NCBI GenBank assembly: GCA_900757595.1
Contig: CAAEOL010000015.1
Span: 1 to 18,124 of the forward strand
Length of the DNA stretch: 18,124 bases
Direction: 5' to 3'
From: an uncultured Collinsella sp.
GTDB taxonomy: Bacteria; Actinomycetota; Coriobacteriia; Coriobacteriales; Coriobacteriaceae
Shown: piece after piece, positions 1 through 6,738 of the stretch
How positions within the stretch are numbered: the stretch's first letter is position 1
How the letters are laid out: each line of letters begins with the position of its first letter
The notes under the pieces: generated by a model
Seen by the model: only the letters and a program-made list of their open reading frames with translations
Databases searched by the model: none
Told to the model about the DNA's origin: nothing
Position numbers and translations under genes: made by a program

Positions 1-24
1 CTCGGGCAGTCCTGGCTCGCTCGC

Positions 25-43
25 AAAGCACATTAAGTGCTTT
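25..43. repeat. Small hairpin before thrB
   Basis: AAAGCAC (25-31) and GTGCTTT (37-43) form a perfect 7-bp inverted repeat with a 5-nt loop. There is no T-run. In frame 1 a stop codon (taa, 34-36) lies in the loop, so the first bases may be the tail of an upstream gene, but the few residues visible are not recognisable. I see no other feature between the window edge and thrB. Confidence 0.4.
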
Positions 44-101
44 CCGGCTCGTGCGGAACTCGCGACGAACTAAACGGCCAGACCCGCCCAGGAGGACCCA
101 C

Positions 102-983
102 ATGATCAAAATCACCGTCCCAGCAACCAGCGCCAACCTAGGCATCGGCTACGACACCCTCGGCATGGCCGTCAGCCTCTACTCGCACTTCACCTTCGAG
201 CGCGCCGACAAGCTCACCATCACGGGCTGCCCCGAGGAATTCCAAAACGAGAACAACCTGGTCTACGTGAGCTTTGTCGATGCGCTGGCCGCATGGGGCG
301 AGCCGGCTTTCCCCGTCGCTATCGACATTCAGACCGACGTGCCCGTCGCCCGCGGCCTGGGTTCCAGCTCCACCTGCGTCGTCGCTGGCATTATGGCTGC
401 CGCCGCGCTGACAGGCCACACCGTCGACCGCGCCGAGCTCGTCCGCATCGCCACCGAGGTCGAGGGCCATCCCGATAACGTCGCCCCCGCTATCCTGGGC
501 GGCGCCGTCTGCTCCTTTACGCCGACCGACTCGCTGCCCCAGTGCCTGCGCTACGAGGTAAGCAACAAGCTACGTTTTATTACTGTGATTCCGCCCTACG
601 AGGTGCACACGAGCGAGGCGCGCAAAGTCGTGCCGCAGGAGATTCCGCTCTCCACCGCCGTGTGGCAAATGGGCCGCATAGCCGGCATGACGCGCGGATT
701 GGAGACTGGTGACCTGGACCTGATTGCCGCCGCTAATGACGACCGCATTCAGGAGCCCTATCGTCGCCGTCTTATTCCCGACTACAACGCCGTGCGCGAC
801 ACCTGCCTTAACGGCGGCGCCAAGACCATCTGGATCAGTGGTTCGGGCTCGACCCTCATGGCCGTAACCGACGACACCATCGTGGCAAAGTTCCTGCAGG
901 TCAAGCTGCGCGAGCAGTTCCCCAAATGCGACACGCACATTCTGACGTGCGACACCGAGGGCGCTCAAATCGAGTACCTGTAG
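102..983 (+). CDS. thrB: Homoserine kinase (GHMP family)
   Basis: Homoserine kinase phosphorylates L-homoserine with ATP to give O-phosphohomoserine, the substrate of threonine synthase; it is cytosolic. The 293-residue product has the usual family length. The N-terminus (MIKITVPATSANLGIGYDTLG) is the typical GHMP-kinase opening. The ATP-binding motif PVARGLGSSS lies at residues 81-90, EGHPDNVAPA at 121-130, and the C-terminal glycine-rich ISGSGST motif near residue 247. The ATG at 102 is preferred over an in-frame GTG at 51 because GGAGG at 91-95 is well spaced before it and homology starts there. The gene faces the toxin-antitoxin-like island convergently, and its stop codon lies in the outer stem of a 181-bp palindrome. 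No other threonine-pathway gene is visible, although one may lie upstream of the window. Confidence 0.95.
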   Translation: MIKITVPATSANLGIGYDTLGMAVSLYSHFTFERADKLTITGCPEEFQNENNLVYVSFVDALAAWGEPAFPVAIDIQTDVPVARGLGSSSTCVVAGIMAAAALTGHTVDRAELVRIATEVEGHPDNVAPAILGGAVCSFTPTDSLPQCLRYEVSNKLRFITVIPPYEVHTSEARKVVPQEIPLSTAVWQMGRIAGMTRGLETGDLDLIAAANDDRIQEPYRRRLIPDYNAVRDTCLNGGAKTIWISGSGSTLMAVTDDTIVAKFLQVKLREQFPKCDTHILTCDTEGAQIEYL

Positions 984-1160
984 ACATCGCCGATCGGTCT
1001 GTCCGGGCCACCCAGGGGCATCCCCTTAAAAACGTCCTCGCACTTGAGGCCCGCTTATCCCGCTCCTTCGGAGCTGCGGATAAGTGGGCCTCGTGCTGCG
1101 GAATGTTTTTAAGGGGATGCCCTTGGGCGGCCCTACAACAACATTGCCGGCGATGTCTAC
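980..1160. repeat. 181-bp imperfect palindrome, copy 1
   Basis: The outer stem is a perfect 13-bp pair, GTAGACATCGCCG (980-992) with CGGCGATGTCTAC (1148-1160). Further in, positions near 1006-1033 pair with about 1106-1134 with only G-U-type mismatches. The apex is GCTCC-TTC-GGAGC (1062-1074). The two arms carry different internal versions of one motif: AAAAACGTCCTCGCAC on the left (1028-1043), and on the right (1093-1110) the complement of AAAAACATTCCGCAGCAC. The same two versions occur in the palindrome at 6557-6738. The thrB stop codon (981-983) lies inside the outer stem, so in RNA this would be a very stable 3' hairpin that could end or protect both convergent transcripts. No ORF is needed to explain it. 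Confidence 0.85.
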
Positions 1161-1270
1161 AGGGACCCACGCTTTGAAAGGGCGCCGGGCTGATAGTTTG
1201 GCTTTTTATTGGTAGGGGCTCTTGCTAGGCTGAGCACTTCCTAGAGGCGGGCATCGGCTGTGTGCTTGGT

Positions 1271-1969
1271 TTAGGCGGCGCTGGTTTCTTTGTATTCGAA
1301 GACTGGTTCTAGGAGGTCTTCGATGTTGCAGTGGAGGGCTTTTGCTATGGCTCTTACGCTTGTAACCGAAGCTTCATTGATGTTTCTCTGGCGCTGTTCG
1401 TACATTTGGATTGAGCGGAGTGACACACCCGATTCGTATGCCAGATCTTGTTGGGTTTTCTTGAGCCTCTTTCTTGCTAACGCAAGTTTGGTTTGCCTGG
1501 ACGCTTTTTTCGCCATATCGCAGACGAGGCGAGCCACGCGTTCCTCCGAGGCTTCGTGCCAGGGGTAGTACAGACTGCGTAGCACATCGAATGGAACGAC
1601 ATGCAGAAAATCTTCGAAAGACTCTCCTAGGCGCCACTGAAGGTATGCCAATATCCAGCCTGTCCAATATTCCGGTGTCTTTTCGAATCGGTAGGTTCGA
1701 TTTGGCATCGGCCTTGATTGATAGCCGGACCTTTCAGCGATAAGCGCGAATAGCTCAACACCCGATTTTCCCGATACGACCCATGCGTTCCCACGTTCAA
1801 ACTCACGAGCTACGCCGCTCAGGCAAAAGAGTTCAGCAACTTCCGATCCTTCTGCCCCATAATCGTTAACGGCATAGTCAAAGCAGTCGCCGAGGTTGTT
1901 CATTGCATCCTCAAGGTAGTAGACGGGGTATGTCCTACTCGGCCCACAATCCGTTAACTCTTGGATCAT
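1271..1969 (-). CDS. XRE-family HTH protein, likely antitoxin/repressor partner of the DUF3990 protein
   Basis: The 232-residue protein has a C-terminal helix-turn-helix domain at about 162-222 (TQQDLAYESGVSLRSIQMYE), typical of XRE/Cro-C1 DNA-binding proteins. The N-terminal part (about 25-80, with GSEVAELFCLSGVAREF) resembles the small DUF3791 domain often found beside DUF3990; this is from memory of the family pattern. The middle block EYWTGWILAYLQWRLGESF (100-118) is reminiscent of XRE proteins in such loci. The ATG at 1969 follows a GGGAGG Shine-Dalgarno sequence, and the gene overlaps the upstream DUF3990 gene by 35 bp, so the two are co-transcribed and probably translationally coupled. 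It probably neutralises the partner and represses the operon at the 2635-2681 operator. Antitoxin function is inferred from the arrangement, not demonstrated. Confidence 0.75.
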   Translation of the reverse strand: MIQELTDCGPSRTYPVYYLEDAMNNLGDCFDYAVNDYGAEGSEVAELFCLSGVAREFERGNAWVVSGKSGVELFALIAERSGYQSRPMPNRTYRFEKTPEYWTGWILAYLQWRLGESFEDFLHVVPFDVLRSLYYPWHEASEERVARLVCDMAKKASRQTKLALARKRLKKTQQDLAYESGVSLRSIQMYEQRQRNINEASVTSVRAIAKALHCNIEDLLEPVFEYKETSAA

Positions 1970-2618
1970 TTAAATCAACCCTCCCTGCCATCAAATCCCT
2001 AATGTCGACACCATCAGAGTCAAATCCGTTTACCGTATCCAGGTACTTTCGTCGAGCGTTCTGTTCTCGCTCAAATCGTTTGGGATAAAACTCAGCTCCC
2101 GAGGCCTGCTTCCAATCGCGGAACTTAATCGCCGAGAACGCACGCTCACTCATGAGCGCATATTGAATGCCCAAATCCCCCAAAAACATAATGCGCTGCA
2201 ATTGCCTGAGCGAGATCATGCCGTTGACAAACTGTCTTGCAAACGAAAAGTAGGAATCGTCAGCGCGATAGCCTCGAATAACGTCATAGGGAGAAATATC
2301 AATCAGGCAGTTATCCAGCAGATAACGAAGCCCCTCGCGTGCTACTGGCGTTGAAACATTGAACTCTCTGTTATTCGCCAGAATTGCAAGCCAATTGAGA
2401 ATCGAGAACTCACCTGATTCCAAATCCAAAATCGCAAGGCCATCTAAATCAAGCTCATATCGATTGGCAATGCCATCAGACTCGGTCCGACATGCCCACT
2501 CCATTGCCATTTCCTCATGCGGTGTGCAATAAAACCCGCGCCCATAGTCATTGAATTGCCTGCATTTATCCAACGATGGATGCTCGACAACAACCTCCGA
2601 CCCGTGCCAAAGCTCCAT
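1935..2618 (-). CDS. DUF3990 family protein, ADP-ribosyltransferase-like putative toxin
   Basis: The 227-residue protein begins LWHGSEVVVEHP, followed by NDYGRGFYCTPHEEMAMEWA (23-42). This H-G, then G-x-G-F-Y, then E-x-A pattern resembles the NAD-binding motifs of ADP-ribosyltransferase folds. Residues 111-124 (YDVIRGYRADDSYF) and the Q-x6-E-x-A block (152-160, QYALMSERA) match the DUF3990 pattern as I recall it. No signal peptide or membrane segment is visible. The ATG at 2618 has AGGAGG at 2624-2629. It is the first gene of a two-gene operon with the XRE gene. Toxin activity is inferred from fold resemblance and context, and the substrate is unknown. Base composition is clearly lower in GC than the neighbours, suggesting horizontal acquisition between thrB and ysxC. 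Confidence 0.8.
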   Translation of the reverse strand: MELWHGSEVVVEHPSLDKCRQFNDYGRGFYCTPHEEMAMEWACRTESDGIANRYELDLDGLAILDLESGEFSILNWLAILANNREFNVSTPVAREGLRYLLDNCLIDISPYDVIRGYRADDSYFSFARQFVNGMISLRQLQRIMFLGDLGIQYALMSERAFSAIKFRDWKQASGAEFYPKRFEREQNARRKYLDTVNGFDSDGVDIRDLMAGRVDLNDPRVNGLWAE

Positions 2619-2634
2619 ATCGACCTCCTAAAAA

Positions 2635-2681
2635 ATATCACCCCAGTGATAGTTTACCAATAACTATCACTGGAGTGATAT
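2635..2681. promoter_or_regulatory. Tandem palindromic operator of the DUF3990/XRE operon
   Basis: Two 16-bp palindromes, TATCACCCCAGTGATA (2636-2651) and TATCACTGGAGTGATA (2665-2680), lie with centres 29 bp apart. Together they form a larger 19-bp inverted repeat (2635-2653 with 2663-2681) with one mismatch. They sit immediately upstream of the DUF3990 start, as expected for autorepression by the XRE partner. On the minus strand TTGGTA (2660-2655) and TATTTT (2637-2632) have 17-bp spacing, but that promoter would start the transcript inside the Shine-Dalgarno sequence, so its position is doubtful. Confidence 0.8.
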
Positions 2682-2712
2682 AGATGAGAGCTTTTGAGGG
2701 GCTGCAGCCCGA

Positions 2713-3303
2713 TTAGAGGCAGGCCTCGGCGATGCGCTTTTTGAGTTCGTCGATGCCGGTGCCGGTTTGGGAGCTTGTGATGATCACGTTCTCGGCCGGG
2801 ACGTTGAGTTGCTTTTTGATGGCTGCTGCCTGGCGGGCCTGCTGGGTGCGGCTGAGCTTGTCAGCCTTGGTGAGGCAGACGATAAAGTTGAACTCGTTGC
2901 CCTGCAGGTAGTCAATCATGTCATGGTCGAGTTTACTGGGGTCGTGGCGAATGTCCACCAGCGACACAACCAGGTTAAAGCTGCGCTCTGAGTCGAAAAA
3001 GTCGCCGATAAGCTCGGCCCAGCGGTCGCGCTCAGCCTTGGAACGACGGGCGAAACCGTAGCCCGGCAGGTCCACGAAATGTACGTCGTCGGCCTCAAAG
3101 AAGTTGATGTTGCTCGTCTTGCCCGGCGTGCTGGAAACCTTGACCAGGTTCTTGCGGCCAAAGAGCTTGTTCATAATCGACGACTTGCCCACGTTGGAGC
3201 GGCCGACAAAGCTCACCTCGGGGCAGGTGGACTCGGGAATCTGCGAAACCTTGCCGTAGCTGGCGACGAACTTGGCAAGCTGGTAGTTAATGGAATCGGC
3301 CAT
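2713..3303 (-). CDS. ysxC: YsxC/EngB-type ribosome-biogenesis GTPase
   Basis: This is a cytosolic TrmE-Era-Era-YjeQ superfamily GTPase; the family is needed for large ribosomal subunit assembly. The 196 residues match the usual length. G1 is GRSNVGKSS (34-42), the G2 Thr lies in STPGKT (58-63), G3 is DLPGYG (78-83), G4 is TKAD (145-148), and an SSQTG-type G5 follows. The ATG at 3303 is preferred over the in-frame GTG at 3309 because AGGAG lies 5 nt upstream of the ATG and would almost abut the GTG. It is the second gene of a probable operon with mtnN, 38 nt downstream of that gene's stop. Nothing looks degraded. Confidence 0.95.
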   Translation of the reverse strand: MADSINYQLAKFVASYGKVSQIPESTCPEVSFVGRSNVGKSSIMNKLFGRKNLVKVSSTPGKTSNINFFEADDVHFVDLPGYGFARRSKAERDRWAELIGDFFDSERSFNLVVSLVDIRHDPSKLDHDMIDYLQGNEFNFIVCLTKADKLSRTQQARQAAAIKKQLNVPAENVIITSSQTGTGIDELKKRIAEACL

Positions 3304-3341
3304 GGACACTCCTTGGTCGTAGGTTCTTACAAATAGACGCG

Positions 3342-4082
3342 CTATTGCGCAGCGGCAATGCGGCGGACGATATCGAGCGTGATGTCACTTGCGACACGTG
3401 CGTACTCGAACAGATCGAACTCGCGCTCGCAAATTGCATCGTACGCCTCGTCACAATTATCGCTGATAGCGCGCAACACCAGGCAATCGACACCATTTTT
3501 GGTTGCGACATGGGCAATTGCCGCGCCCTCCATGCCGACGCAATCGGCATGCGTCGCCTCGATAGCGTCGTTGCGCATGGCGACGCCCGTCACAAAGCGG
3601 TTACCCGTGGCAATCGTGCCGACCAGGAACTGCTTGGTGCCCTCGTTCGAAGCGACTGCATTTGTCGAAGCGTCAACAAACCCACGCTCAGCAAGCACAT
3701 CGGCGGCAATATCGACCAGCGCAGGCGTCGAGCCAAACTCCTCGAGCCCCGGTGCGGACTCGGCGATAAGCGCGGTATCGGTATCCAAATAGCGCAGGCG
3801 TTTACCAATGACCACGTCGTCGATATGGAGCTTGAGGTTCAAACCGCCCGCAATGCCCGAAAACACAACAGCCTGCGGAGCATACTTGCTAATGAGGTGC
3901 TGTGTCGCAGCGGCGGCGTTCACCGTGCCCATGCCCGCCGTTGTGGCGACAACTGTCAGGCCGTCGAGCCCACCGCTCACAACGGTCAAGCCTGCCTCCC
4001 GTGCCTCGCAAACGTCGCTCAGCTCTTCTTTAATCTGCATGATCTCTTTTTCGAGCGCACCGATAATCGCGATGGTAGCCAT
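3342..4082 (-). CDS. mtnN: 5'-methylthioadenosine/S-adenosylhomocysteine nucleosidase
   Basis: The enzyme cleaves adenine from methylthioadenosine, S-adenosylhomocysteine and 5'-deoxyadenosine, removing by-products of SAM chemistry. The 246-residue protein shows the nucleosidase landmarks: IIGALEKE (6-13) with the N-terminal catalytic Glu, FSGIAGGL (74-81), TGNRFV (159-164), the substrate-binding GMEGAAIAHV (183-192) and the catalytic Asp in RAISDN (204-209, D208). An in-frame TTG at 4094 is possible, but the ATG at 4082 has GGGGAA just upstream and matches the family start. ysxC follows 38 nt downstream. The window also encodes a radical-SAM activase (pflA) whose by-product 5'-deoxyadenosine is a substrate of this enzyme family; a functional link is inference. 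Confidence 0.95.
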   Translation of the reverse strand: MATIAIIGALEKEIMQIKEELSDVCEAREAGLTVVSGGLDGLTVVATTAGMGTVNAAAATQHLISKYAPQAVVFSGIAGGLNLKLHIDDVVIGKRLRYLDTDTALIAESAPGLEEFGSTPALVDIAADVLAERGFVDASTNAVASNEGTKQFLVGTIATGNRFVTGVAMRNDAIEATHADCVGMEGAAIAHVATKNGVDCLVLRAISDNCDEAYDAICEREFDLFEYARVASDITLDIVRRIAAAQ

Positions 4083-4160
4083 ACCATTCCCCAAACCTAT
4101 ACGAAATTCTCAACCACGGTATGGTACCAGCATTTTGTTTGACCTCGCTAAACGAACACG

Positions 4161-4382
4161 CTAAGCCAGCGCAGCTCGCATATCAAACAGAGCCTTTGCA
4201 ATCACGGCCGTAACCTCGCTCGAGCGGTCGCTCCACGGCATCGATGTCATGACGCTCATGACATAGGTACGGCCATCGATGTCGATAAGGCCCGCATCGC
4301 ATGTCGAATAGTAACCATCCTCGCTAATCCAGCCTGCCTTGTCGCGCACCAAAACCTGCTCGTCAACAATGCCATCGCGTAC
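4161..4382 (-). pseudogene. 3' remnant of a class A beta-lactamase-like serine hydrolase gene
   Basis: About 73 codons remain open from a stop codon at 4383-4385 (minus strand) to TAG at 4161-4163. The translation contains VRDKAGWISEDGYYSTCDAG followed by LIDIDGRTYVMSVMTSM. It reads like the C-terminal end of a class A beta-lactamase-like domain: a K-[TS]-G-W region (here K-A-G-W), a DAG element and the last strand YVMSVMTS. The Ser-x-x-Lys and Ser-Asp-Asn motifs and the rest of the domain are missing, and pflA ends only about 50 bp upstream. The 63-residue ORF starting at a TTG (4352) is therefore unlikely to make a functional enzyme. The break lies beside a small palindrome at 4381-4407. 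Confidence 0.65.
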
Positions 4383-4407
4383 TCATTTAAGTCTGTCCCC
4401 AATGAGT
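4381..4407. repeat. Small palindrome with CTGTCCCC loop
   Basis: ACTCATT (4381-4387) and AATGAGT (4401-4407) pair around the loop TAAGTCTGTCCCC. A second hairpin at 16830-16868 has a closely similar loop (TAAACCTGTCCCT). Motifs containing GGGGACAG are, to my recollection, associated with REP-associated tyrosine transposase (Y1-type) repeats; no transposase is visible here. It lies at the broken edge of the lactamase-like remnant. Confidence 0.5.
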
Positions 4408-4420
4408 GCCCTTGGGGGCG

Positions 4421-4438
4421 AAAACGGCTCGCTAGCCG
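4421..4438 (-). terminator. Weak hairpin at the pflA stop
   Basis: On the minus strand CGGCT-AGCG-AGCCG is followed by TTTTCG. The stem (4425-4438) includes the pflA stop codon. The stem is only 5 bp, so it is a possible but weak intrinsic terminator. Confidence 0.35.
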
Positions 4439-5250
4439 ATGGCGTTTTTGAGTTCGGCGCGGCGCTTTTTCATGCCCGTCATGACGGCATTGCGCAGCTC
4501 GGGCATGCGCGCGGTATCCATCTGGGGCACGCCCTCGAGCTTATAGGGAATGCCCAGCTGCTCGTACTTGACGACACCCATCGTGTGATACGGCAGCATC
4601 TCCAGGCCGACCACGTTATGCCACGGGGCGATTAAACGACCGAGCGCCTCGCACTCCTCCACCGTGTCGGTAATGCCTGGCACCACCACGTGGCGGATAA
4701 CGACCTTGATCTTGCGACGCGCCAGCTCATCGCCAAACGCCAGGATGCGTGCAGGATCGCAGCCGGTCAGCTTTTTATGCTCAACCGGATCGGCATGCTT
4801 GATGTCGAGCAGCACCATATCGGTCTCGTTGAGAACAGCATCGAACTTCTCGGGGTGGTTGGGGTCAAACGCATATCCGCAGCTGTCAAGGCAGGTATGC
4901 ACGCGACCATCGGGGTTGTTGTGCATTACACGGAATAAGTCGGCCAAAAACTCAGGCTGCAGGAGCGGCTCGCCGCCGGACACCGTAATACCACCGCTGC
5001 GGTAAAACTCATGATTGCTCTGGAACTCGTCCATCAGGTGCTCGACGGTCACCATCGTGCCGCCGTTAACCGACCAGGTATCGGGATTGTGGCAATACGC
5101 ACAGCGCATGGGACAGCCTTGGACAAACACTACGAAGCGGATGCCGGGTCCGTCGACCGTACCCATCGTTTCAATCGAATGTACGCGGCCCAGGGCAAAC
5201 GCGGAGTCCTCGGGACGAGCGTCCACACCCTCGAGCGTCATCTCAGTCAT
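4432..5250 (-). CDS. pflA: Pyruvate formate-lyase activating enzyme (radical SAM)
   Basis: This radical-SAM activase uses a [4Fe-4S] cluster and SAM to abstract hydrogen from the glycyl-radical Gly of pyruvate formate-lyase. The cluster motif CPMRCAYC (46-53) supplies Cys46, Cys50 and Cys53, and the SAM-binding SGGEP is at 91-95. The 272-residue product is slightly longer than typical activases (about 245) because of an N-terminal extension before GRVHSIETMGTVDGPGIRF. The start is uncertain: ATGs at 5271, 5250 and 5241 are in frame, none with a strong Shine-Dalgarno, and 5250 has the best purine stretch (AAGG). Its target genes lie about 1.5 kb upstream on the same strand, separated by degV, so it is a separate transcription unit. 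A -10-like TAGAAT lies at 5305-5300. Confidence 0.93.
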   Translation of the reverse strand: MTEMTLEGVDARPEDSAFALGRVHSIETMGTVDGPGIRFVVFVQGCPMRCAYCHNPDTWSVNGGTMVTVEHLMDEFQSNHEFYRSGGITVSGGEPLLQPEFLADLFRVMHNNPDGRVHTCLDSCGYAFDPNHPEKFDAVLNETDMVLLDIKHADPVEHKKLTGCDPARILAFGDELARRKIKVVIRHVVVPGITDTVEECEALGRLIAPWHNVVGLEMLPYHTMGVVKYEQLGIPYKLEGVPQMDTARMPELRNAVMTGMKKRRAELKNAIG

Positions 5251-5366
5251 TCCCGCTACCTTGCCTCTCATTGGTTTTAGTTACATAAATGCCAGAGCCA
5301 TTCTAGCCCATACGCATGATGGTGAAACGGTTTAGTGGTCAATTGGGTTGTTCTATTTGGCCCCAC

Positions 5367-5405
5367 ACAAAAGCGGCGGGAAGGTTGTCACAACCCACCC
5401 GCCGC
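5367..5405 (-). terminator. Intrinsic terminator after degV
   Basis: GCGGCGGG (5373-5380) pairs with CCCGCCGC (5398-5405), and inside it GGTTGT pairs with ACAACC around a single C. Read on the minus strand the stem is followed by TTTTGTGTGG. It lies 32 nt past the degV stop. Confidence 0.8.
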
Positions 5406-5436
5406 CGAGGCAATAGATATCGATAGACGCCAGGCC

Positions 5437-6291
5437 TTACGCCTTGAGCGTGAGCACCGCGCCGAAGGCGGTCGGGCCGCAATGGCTCGAGATGACGCCG
5501 CCGACCTGAGTCCAGGTAACGTCCTTAAAGCCCAGGTCGTGCGCGTAGACCTCCATGTCGTCGCGCAGTTCCTCGGAAAGGCCCACCGAATACGCCAAGC
5601 CAATGTGCGAGTATTCAATATCGCCCTTGGCAACCATGTGGTCAATAAAGGCACGGGCGCATTTGAGCATGGAGCCGCGGAACTTCTTAGTCGCCACAAA
5701 CTTACCGCCCGTCACCTCAATGCAGGGCTTAATCTTGAGCAGATGGGCGCCTAGGAATGCGACGTTGGACAGACGCCCGCCGGCCTTGAGGAAGGCGAGA
5801 TCGGTGGGAACAAAGCCCAGCAGCACACGGTCCATGACGGAGTTCGTAAAAGCAAAGATCTCTTCGACGGTAGCATCGGGATGAGCCTCGATGTATTTGG
5901 CGGTCTCGACGGCAACAAGCGACTGGCCCACCGAGACAAAGCGCGTGTCCATGGAGAACACGTAGTCGCGGCCCTTAGCTGCAATCTTGGAGGACTGATG
6001 CGAGCAGGTCGTGGCCTCGGAATACGCAAGATGCAAAATGGTCGCATCGGGCCGCTCGGCGTGGATGCGGTCGTACACATGCGCAAAATCCGCCGGCGAG
6101 CAACCGCTGGTCTTGGGCATCACACCAAACTCGTTGCAGCGCGAGTAAATCTCAAGCGGGTCGATCGATCCGTCTTCGACGGTCTCGTCACCAATCGTGA
6201 CATGCATGGGCACGCGCACGATGCCATAGCGCTCGCAGAGCTCCGGCGTCACATCCGAACCAGACTCAACCACGATTACGTACTTGCCCAT
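5437..6291 (-). CDS. DegV family fatty-acid-binding protein
   Basis: The 284 residues are the normal length for DegV proteins, which bind a fatty acid; in Firmicutes, homologues (FakB) present fatty acids to FakA kinase for phosphorylation and phospholipid synthesis. The opening MGKYVIVVESGSDVTPELCE, the KTSGCSPADF segment, GRLSNVAFLGAHLLKIKPC and the final SSHCGPTAFGAVL are characteristic. No fakA or dak gene is visible here, so the pathway role is inferred from the family. ATGs at 6297 and 6291 are both possible; the upstream ribosome-binding sequence is weak for each, and I chose 6291 because the family normally starts MxxYxIvxDS. A longer in-frame ORF to 6396 runs through structured leader sequence and is probably non-coding. 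A strong terminator follows the gene. Confidence 0.92.
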   Translation of the reverse strand: MGKYVIVVESGSDVTPELCERYGIVRVPMHVTIGDETVEDGSIDPLEIYSRCNEFGVMPKTSGCSPADFAHVYDRIHAERPDATILHLAYSEATTCSHQSSKIAAKGRDYVFSMDTRFVSVGQSLVAVETAKYIEAHPDATVEEIFAFTNSVMDRVLLGFVPTDLAFLKAGGRLSNVAFLGAHLLKIKPCIEVTGGKFVATKKFRGSMLKCARAFIDHMVAKGDIEYSHIGLAYSVGLSEELRDDMEVYAHDLGFKDVTWTQVGGVISSHCGPTAFGAVLTLKA

Positions 6292-6556
6292 TATCATCAC
6301 AACCCATCTCGACGTTGGCTTTTGAATATGTGACGCACGTCCGCCGTCCTGCTGCAGAACGGCCTCCAAGCGCCAAAGAGACGCCGCCCCTTGCACACAA
6401 CAAAGGACAGCGTCTCCCTGGAAAACTCCGTGCTTATCTGAGATTCTACACGGTTTATTAAGGAGTGTTACTTATTCCGCAAACGGTCGCTATACGCGAT
6501 AAACGGTAGTTGCAAAGAAAGTATCTCGTGCGTCCAGCCCATCAGGAGAGTTCCGT
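6292..6556 (-). other. degV upstream leader with two hairpins
   Basis: The minus-strand leader holds a near-perfect 21-bp inverted repeat (GCCGTCCTGC at 6343-6352 with GCAGAACGGC at 6354-6363, one mismatch). It also holds a longer hairpin closed by GAGACGC (6378-6384) and GCGTCTC (6410-6416), followed on the minus strand by TTTGGCGC. A promoter candidate lies at 6471-6443. No known riboswitch motif is recognised. Confidence 0.4.
6443..6471 (-). promoter_or_regulatory. Candidate promoter of degV
   Basis: Minus strand: GTAACA (-35, 6471-6466), 17-bp spacer, TAGAAT (-10, 6448-6443). It would give a leader of about 145 nt containing the two hairpins. Similarity to sigma-70-type consensus is moderate. 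Confidence 0.4.
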
Positions 6557-6738
6557 CTAAAGGGTGACTACACAGGACCCCAGCCGGGGCTGTTTGGGTT
6601 ACCTCCCAAAACATTCCGCAGGACGGAGGAAACCCCCGCCGCGCGTAGCGCGCAGCGGGGGCTTCCGACATGTCCGAGGACGTTTTGGGAGGTAGCCCAA
6701 ACAGCCCCGGCGATCCTGCGGGAGTTAAATCCCTTTAG
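6557..6738. repeat. 182-bp imperfect palindrome, copy 2
   Basis: The outer stem is CTAAAGGG (6557-6564) with CCCTTTAG (6731-6738). Then AGCCGGGGCTGTTTGGG pairs with its complement on the right arm near 6694-6711, CCCCCGC (6633-6639) pairs with GCGGGGG (6655-6661), and the apex is GCGCG-TAG-CGCGC. The arms carry AAAACATTCCGCAGGAC (left, 6608-6624) and the complement of AAAACGTCCTCGGAC (right, 6672-6686). These are the same two motif versions as copy 1 at 980-1160, in swapped arms. The outer stem contains the stop codon (6735-6737) of the glycyl-radical subunit gene. It probably acts as that transcript's 3' hairpin. Confidence 0.85.

Noticed and set aside
51..101. Upstream GTG start giving a 310-residue homoserine kinase
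   Set aside because: The extra residues (MRNSRRTKRPDPPRRTH) do not resemble the family, and the strong GGAGG at 91-95 points to the ATG at 102.
1170..1215. Possible plus-strand terminator GCC...GGCTTTTTATT after the first palindrome
   Set aside because: The stem is too short and irregular. The T-run alone is not enough, and the 181-bp palindrome already provides a stable 3' structure.
2699..2710. GGGCTGCAGCCC palindrome as ysxC terminator
   Set aside because: The 12-bp palindrome leaves no proper loop, and the minus-strand tail (CTCAAAAG) is not T-rich.
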